Source: Mucidula mucida
Lineage: Eukaryota > Basidiomycota > Agaricomycetes > Agaricales > Physalacriaceae
Length of the DNA: 11,884 nucleotides
NCBI GenBank assembly: GCA_015501055.1
Contig: JADNYV010000959.1
Location: forward strand, 1-11,884
Direction: 5' to 3'
The position numbers and the translations under genes are program-made. Under the pieces are notes generated by a model. That model saw nothing but the letters and a program-made list of their open reading frames with translations. It searched no databases and was not told the DNA's origin. This document shows positions 6,701 to 11,884 of this stretch, piece after piece. Every line of letters begins with the position of its first letter. The first letter of the stretch is position 1.

Positions 6701-9700
6701 ATGCCCGCCTTCCAAGCGCCTTCTGTAGCGACTAAGCGCAAGTCGGATGTATCCGATCCAGTCAGTCGCAAGAAACAGTCGCTCGGTTTTAGTAGCGAGC
6801 AGTACTGGATGGTTCAGTGGTAAGTCGTCGCTTCGCGTGTTGACGTCGTCTTGATCGTCGTTGAAGGAGAAACCACCAAACGAAGAAGCACAAGACATGG
6901 GAGGGGGACGGTGTACTTGTGATTGAAGGCTCCCGGGCCTCGCTGTACGGCTCGGATGGCAAGTCGTATGTTATTTCCCTTGTATCGCATCGCGTCTTTT
7001 CAAAAGAGCCACACAGACTAGGTTCGGCTGCTGCCCCTCAAACAATCGAACAAGGTTTCGAGTGTGGCTTTGCAGGCAAGGACATATGCTTGGAATGCGA
7101 GACGACCAAGGCCGAGTATCTGTCTGGCCGATGCTTTGGACACGCCTCAAGTGGACCAAGTCTGCCCGTCAGTACTCCGTCGACGGTCAAGTCATATGCA
7201 CCTCTCAAAGTAAACGCCGCCCCGCTGGTGTCATCCCCTTTCCATGCCCCTTCAATGAAGCTGTCTGCTCCGAAAAGAGGTATTCCCCTGGAGGAAGTCG
7301 GTCTCTATTCATCGTCGTCTACATCCCCGAACCAGGTCAAAGAGAATATCGAGATCAAGTCGTACTGGTCCGCAAACTGGTAAGTCTGTCCTTGCATCCA
7401 AGCGATCCTCTTATAAAGTTTGTACATAGGCGCAAGGTTAGTAAGAATGGTAAAGGATCATGGGACGGGGATGCCTTCGTGATGCACAATAACAAGGTCG
7501 TCACCCTGATATCCGACACGGGTAAAAGGTGGGCAAGATTGTCATTCATTGCTCGGTATTTAACGACTCTCTTAGCATAGGAACATCTGCTTGGAAGGGT
7601 ACTCCGCTTCAGCGTGACGACAAGTTATACTTTGGCAGCAAAGAGGTGCAACTTGTTGACCAAGTGAAGCCGTCAGCGCTCCCTGTAGATACGGGCGAGC
7701 CTGATCCTCCTGAAGACGAGGTTTTAATAGTTGAAGACACGTCAAGTGTCAAGAAATTCGCAACTCCTCTCAACACAAATGGCGTAGCACCTGCTGCGTT
7801 CTACGGGCTCGCAAAGAAAGCTTCAGGACCATTGTTCGTCATTGTCACTCATGCAACTTCCTCAACTTAACGCCCACCCCTAGGCATGATCCAAATGCGA
7901 AAGGTGCGGTTGTGATGAAAGCTCCGACAGAAGAGCACATCAAGAAATGGAACAGGAAGAACCGGCCTGTCGTTCCGGTGGTCCTTGATCCAGTGGTTGC
8001 GCAAAAACTCAGGCCTCATCAAGTGGAGGGTAACTTTTGTCCAATGCGCGCTTTTCATGATCTCACCATTGAAAAGGTGTCAAGTTCATGTACGAGTCTA
8101 TCATGGGGTTGCGAAAACATGAAGGCCAGGGCTGTATCCTTGCCGATGAGATGTAGGCATTCTATAGATTTCTTAGCATTCGCTGAGTTATGACTGTAGG
8201 GGCTTGGGAAAGACTCTACAGACCATTTGTCTCGTTTGGACGTTGCTGAGTGAGTGGTGTCTTGTCGCCGTCGCCACAATCCTTCAATCTGTATCTAGAA
8301 CAAAACCCGTATGGTGGCAATGTTCCGTCAGTGGAGAAAGTACTCATAGCATGTCCTGTTTCGCTGATCAACGTATATATCTGTTATGGCAAATGCTGGG
8401 ATACCTGCTGACTCCTATGCAGAACTGGAAAAACGAGTTCCACAAGTGGCTAGGAAAGGACCGCATTGGGATTTCGGTATGCGACAAGGACAAGCGAGCC
8501 ATACATGGTTTCATGAACTCGTAAGCACCAGTCAAGTCAGCTAAATGCTCGAATTCATCAAGCTTTACCACAGGAAGATGCAGAAGGTTCTCATCATTGG
8601 TTATGAGCGTCTTCGTACCGTTATGTAAGAATCAACTCGCATTCGACAATACTCTCTAATATATCGCTTCATTCAGGGATCTCTTAACATCATGCATGTA
8701 AGTCGATGACCACGGCCTTTTGCGCTACTCATGGAATTCATGTTCTAGTCCGCCTATTGGATTGATTATATGCGATGAAGGTCGGCAAGACATGGCACCG
8801 TATATGTCGCGAATTGACGCGTTCACTGATAGGTCATCGCTTGAAATCAGGATCCAATAAGACCACTCAAATGTTTAGCGCCTTGCGAACGCCACGTCGT
8901 ATTCTACTTTCAGGCACACCCATTCAGAACGATTTGAGCGAATTCCACGCGATGGTCTGCCTCTCAAGCTGTTTACAAGCCACCAGTACTTATATCTCTC
9001 CAGGCAGATTTTTGCAATCCAGGCTTGCTTGGCGAGTGAGGTGCTTCATCGACGTTTCGATGCTAACGGCACCCCCAGATGACTACAGCGTCTTCAAGCG
9101 CGTATATGAAACACCAATTCTCAAGAGTCGGGCTCCGGACTGCACGAGGAAGGAAAAAGAAATGGGTGAATCCCGTTCTGCTCAAGTAAGTAGCAGATTC
9201 GTGCTAGCCAGGTGTTCATCGGAAATTGATGATTATTTTCCCTAGCTTATGGCTATCGCAAAAAGCTTCGTTCTCAGACGAGAAGCGACGATATTAGGAA
9301 ACTACCTCCCGCCCAAACGTGAGTGTATGCTTCATCGGGCCGAATCATTTTACAGCGTACATTGCTACAGACGAATACGTCGTTTTCATTACTCCGACGT
9401 CGGTTCAGCTATCTATATTCGCCAAGATTCTACACCCTGACAAATTAGAGGATCTAGTCAAGGGATCAACAGCAGATTCGCTTGCCCTCATCAATTTGTT
9501 AACGAAGATCAGCAACAGTCCGATCTTGTTGAAGGCTACCGCCGACAAGGCCAAGACCGACGGAAAGAGTGAGAATCTGAAGAACACCAGCATTCGTGAA
9601 GCTTTGAGCTTGATTCCCGATGGTGCTCGTATCGAAGACATGTCGTTGAGTGGCAAGTAGCGATGGTCCTCACCTCTCACACGACAATCTGATATTATGT

Positions 9701-11197
9701 AGGCAAGTTGACGGTTTTATCCCGTCTTTTGGCTCATATCAAAACGGTCTGCGGTATTATGCATCATCGTTCATTCGTCCTGAAACCCAAGTAGCACACT
9801 GAGGAGAAATGCGTGATCGTGTCGCATTATACTTCGACCCTCAATATCCTTGAGGCGTTCTGTCAGAAGCAGCATTATAGCTATCATCGCCTTGATGGGT
9901 GAGTAAAATGTCTCTCGTCTTTTTTGCATCTGAAGTCCCGCAAAGCTCAACGCCTCCTGCTAAACGGCAAGAGTATGTCAATCTCTTCAACAAGTCATCT
10001 CAGACTAGTGGCTGTACGTCGTGTCCCCATTACACAATGCTCAAAGCTCAGGCATCTATAGTTATCTTCTTGTTGAGTTCGAAGGCAGGCGGTGTCGGTA
10101 TTAACTTAATCGGTATGTTCGATTACTTCTGTTATGGAGCAGGCTCAAAGGTTGTAGGTGGCTCAAGACTGGTCCTGATTGACTCCGATTGGAACCCAAG
10201 GTTGTCCTCTCGCTTCCTTTCCAGCCTTATGACTGACTATATCGTACAATAGTCACGATCTTCAAGCCATGGCGCGTTGTCACCGGTAAATTCTCCTCTG
10301 TTCGACTTCCTCACTCAAGTGCTCATAGCACGCAGTGACGGGCAGAAGCGACCCGTATTTATATACCGATTCCTCACGGCAGGCACCATAGATGGTTCGG
10401 TTTACCTTCTGAAGCACTCCAGTAAACTCACAAATGTTTGAAGAGAAGATTTTTCAACGCCAAATAACGAAGCTCGGTCTAAGTAATTGTAGGTGCATCC
10501 TTTACAAGTCAGGCAACCTCTGATCGGTTACTTGCAGCATTGATGGGCTCTGTGAGTGCTTTTTAGCTGATATTGTGCATCCACTAAGACGTGCGATGTC
10601 AAGTCTACTGGATCCTCGAAAAAGGACAGCTTCACGCGCAAAGATGTATGTCCATGCGTCTTAAAAGTCACAATGTTGCTTATACTCTCCAGCTTCGCGA
10701 CATCTTTCGCATACAGCCTGACACATGTTGCAACACTCACGAGCTTCTTGAATGTCATTGTGACAATGTCCAGCTCACAATCTCTTCCGACTCAGGCCGA
10801 CGACGGCTCTGACGATGATTCAGATTCGGAGGAATCAGGCTTTGTTGTGGCGTCTCAGGTAAATCCCAAAGAAGTTGGAGCAAGAAGGATAAGGAAGTAA
10901 GCCGTTTCTCATAGCTCATCTTCATGTAACTGACTCTGAAGTATCTACGGCGAAAGGAAAGAAGCTCTGGCGGCTCTGGGCCAGTGGAAACACGTCAACT
11001 GCCTACTTTCCAAGACGCATAACGGTATCCGAGACGACGTTCTGCGTGAAATCTTGTTCGATGAAAAGAAAATGCCTAAGGCAGAGAGTCTTCGGGGTAA
11101 AAGTTTGCTCGACGCATTGGACTTGGATAATATCGCGGCTATGGAGGCATTCGGACTGTACGAGACGTCCCCGGCGGTAGTGTTTCCTTTTGTTTGA
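6701..11197 (+). CDS. rdh54: Rad54B/Rdh54-type Swi2/Snf2 DNA translocase for homologous recombination, about 30 exons, ~1026 aa
   Basis: dsDNA-dependent ATPase working with Rad51/Dmc1 in strand exchange. Exons: 6701-6819, 6867-6965, 7017-7379, 7430-7528, 7576-7833, 7884-8029, 8077-8152, 8200-8249, 8299-8372, 8423-8520, 8574-8624, 8677-8697, 8749-8780, 8833-8954, 9004-9031, 9079-9185, 9246-9318, 9371-9652, 9703-9746, 9795-9898, 9946-10112, 10158-10200, 10253-10285, 10336-10394, 10444-10488, 10538-10551, 10604-10645, 10693-10767, 10796-10896, 10942-11197. Residues 35-100 and 189-260 are two copies of the N-terminal YW..W..K..K.W.GD module (DUF2439-like). Motifs: I DEMGLGKT (to ~392), Ia IACPVSLINNW, II DEGH (494-497), III SGTPIQND (522-529), IV CVIVSHYTSTLNIL, V SSKAGGVGINLIG, VI ARCHRDGQKR (826-835), then TIDEKIFQRQITKLGLS and the Rad54B-type THELLECHC near 898-906. 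The ATG has context CGCCATG. Introns at 9032 and 9653 are GC-AG. The last ~120 codons are less certain: two frame changes there could move the stop to 11300. Confidence 0.9.
6801..7028 (+). repeat. First copy of duplicated N-terminal module (Rad54B)
   Basis: YWMVQW, KKHKTWEGDGVLV, LYGSDGKSLGSA, followed by GFAGKDICLE encoded further on (to about 7093). The central exon is 6867-6965, 99 nt, bounded by two phase-2 introns that split the Trp and the Ser codon. Confidence 0.7.
7362..7590 (+). repeat. Second copy of duplicated N-terminal module (Rad54B)
   Basis: YWSANW, NGKGSWDGDAFVM, LISDTGKSIGTSA, followed by YFGSKEVQLVDQV (to about 7667). The central exon is 7430-7528, again 99 nt between phase-2 introns splitting the corresponding Trp and Ser codons. 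Confidence 0.7.
9032..9078 (+). other. GC-AG intron in the Rad54B gene (donor GCGAGT)
   Basis: Exons join in phase only if cut before GCGAGT, giving CNPGLLD-DYSVFKRVYE, the conserved sequence after helicase motif III. Use of the nearby GTGAGG donor creates a stop codon. Confidence 0.75.
9653..9702 (+). other. GC-AG intron in the Rad54B gene (donor GCAAGT)
   Basis: The cut G|GCAAGT...TGTAG|GC gives SLSGKLTVLSRLLAHIK, matching the family. The same GGCAAGT string occurs at both exon/intron borders, but only the GC-AG choice has an AG acceptor and the right phase. Confidence 0.75.
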
Positions 11198-11523
11198 GAA
11201 GAGCTCGGAAGACCCAGTCCCTGTGGTGGTAGACGAGGAGATGGCAGACACCGGCGGTATTGATTTCATGGACATAGATGATGATGACGATGACTTCTAG
11301 ACGCACCATACTCTAGTATCCAATGCTCGTTTGCTCTGCTTACTCTTAGTCTTATGATACGATACGATGCATTGTAAATCACTTGACCACCTGTATCCTA
11401 GACATTTCAAATGCTTACTACATGTAGATTCCTGATATTCCTTGCGTGTATCAGAAAGGGAGCATCTCAAAAAAGGACTCTGCCCTGGTGACCTAAAGCA
11501 GGCTCTGAATAGAAATCCGAATC
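11198..11523. other. 3' region of the Rad54B gene and convergent spacer
   Basis: 11199-11300 holds an open frame in a different phase that ends in an acidic tail (DIDDDDDDF) and is probably the true or ancestral end of Rad54B. After 11300 no gene is visible up to the minus-strand stop at 11524. Confidence 0.5.
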
Positions 11524-11799
11524 TCATTGTTCGCTCAAAAGAATAGGAAACCGATCGGCTTTTGCCGCGCTTGAATAGTCAAAAGCCTCTTCATAGCAAC
11601 CTGTCATAATAGTCACTCGCCACTGTGAGTTCTTCTTTTTGAACGCTAGGTGCTGATGTTGAACGACAGCCTGTAGCTTCTGTCGCGACATTTCGGTGCA
11701 GAATGGCCTCTTCGGATCGGGAATTGACGCACATCCCTGTCCTCGAAAACCGCGTCCAGTGCTATAGTGGCGTATTTGAAGACTCACAGCTCGATTCAT
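11524..11799 (-). CDS. Unidentified minus-strand open frame, 91 codons, probably the 3' part of a gene entering from the right
   Basis: The frame reads through QKLQAVVQHQHLAFKKKNSQ and EEAFDYSSAAKADRFPILLS to a stop at 11524-11526. I recognise no family. Further right on the same strand (11800-11884) there is a short frame with SCPICAVTLLLG, whose C-x-x-C could begin a zinc-binding motif, but I could not splice it convincingly to this frame. It is convergent with the Rad54B gene, about 230-330 bp away. It may be a shadow frame of a gene with introns in another phase. Confidence 0.25.
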   Translation of the reverse strand: MNRAVSLQIRHYSTGRGFRGQGCASIPDPKRPFCTEMSRQKLQAVVQHQHLAFKKKNSQWRVTIMTGCYEEAFDYSSAAKADRFPILLSEQ

Positions 11800-11884
11800 C
11801 CCAGATTGACGTACTAGCCTCCGGCGCGTGCGTGCCCAGCAGAAGTGTCACAGCGCAAATCGGGCAGGAAAGTCACGACTTCAA

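Noticed and set aside
1..11884. Search for CRISPR arrays, operons, ribosome binding sites and prokaryotic terminators
   Set aside because: Dense short spliceosomal introns show eukaryotic DNA; no regularly spaced repeats were seen.

Overview
The window looks like nuclear DNA of a filamentous basidiomycete, most likely a wood- or litter-decaying agaricomycete. Three spliced genes show this: introns are almost all 40-60 nt and very frequent, and the proteins read best as basidiomycete families (a secreted aryl-alcohol-oxidase-type GMC flavoenzyme, a Rad54B/Rdh54 recombination motor, a small HMG-box-like protein). All gene models below were spliced by eye from reading frame, splice signals and family motifs; no alignment was run.

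Layout. (1) Positions 1-482, minus strand: the 5' part of a probable ABC-transporter membrane domain running off the left edge. (2) Positions 745-1245: a 501-bp element with 31-bp terminal inverted repeats and a perfect 10-bp direct repeat just outside both ends, i.e. a non-autonomous DNA transposon with a Mutator-like signature. (3) About 1256-2700: no gene I can support, only short unconnected open frames. (4) 2752-5041, plus strand: a complete nine-exon GMC oxidoreductase of 631 residues with signal peptide, FAD motif and both catalytic histidines, ending in an unusual hydrophobic, GPI-signal-like tail. (5) 5042-6059: intergenic DNA plus a doubtful minus-strand membrane-protein-like remnant. 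(6) 6060-6531, minus strand: a complete small HMG-box-like gene. (7) 6701-11197, plus strand: a Rad54B/Rdh54 Swi2/Snf2 ATPase spread over about 30 exons, divergent from the HMG-like gene across a 169-bp shared promoter. (8) 11524-11799, minus strand: an unidentified open frame, convergent with the Rad54B gene.

The genes do not form an obvious pathway cluster. The oxidase is an extracellular enzyme producing hydrogen peroxide and belongs to lignocellulose decay; the HMG-like protein and Rad54B are both expected to act on nuclear chromatin and share a promoter region. The points most worth checking are the new inverted-repeat element with its target duplication, the intragenic exon duplication at the front of Rad54B, the three GC-AG introns, and the C-terminal tail of the oxidase.
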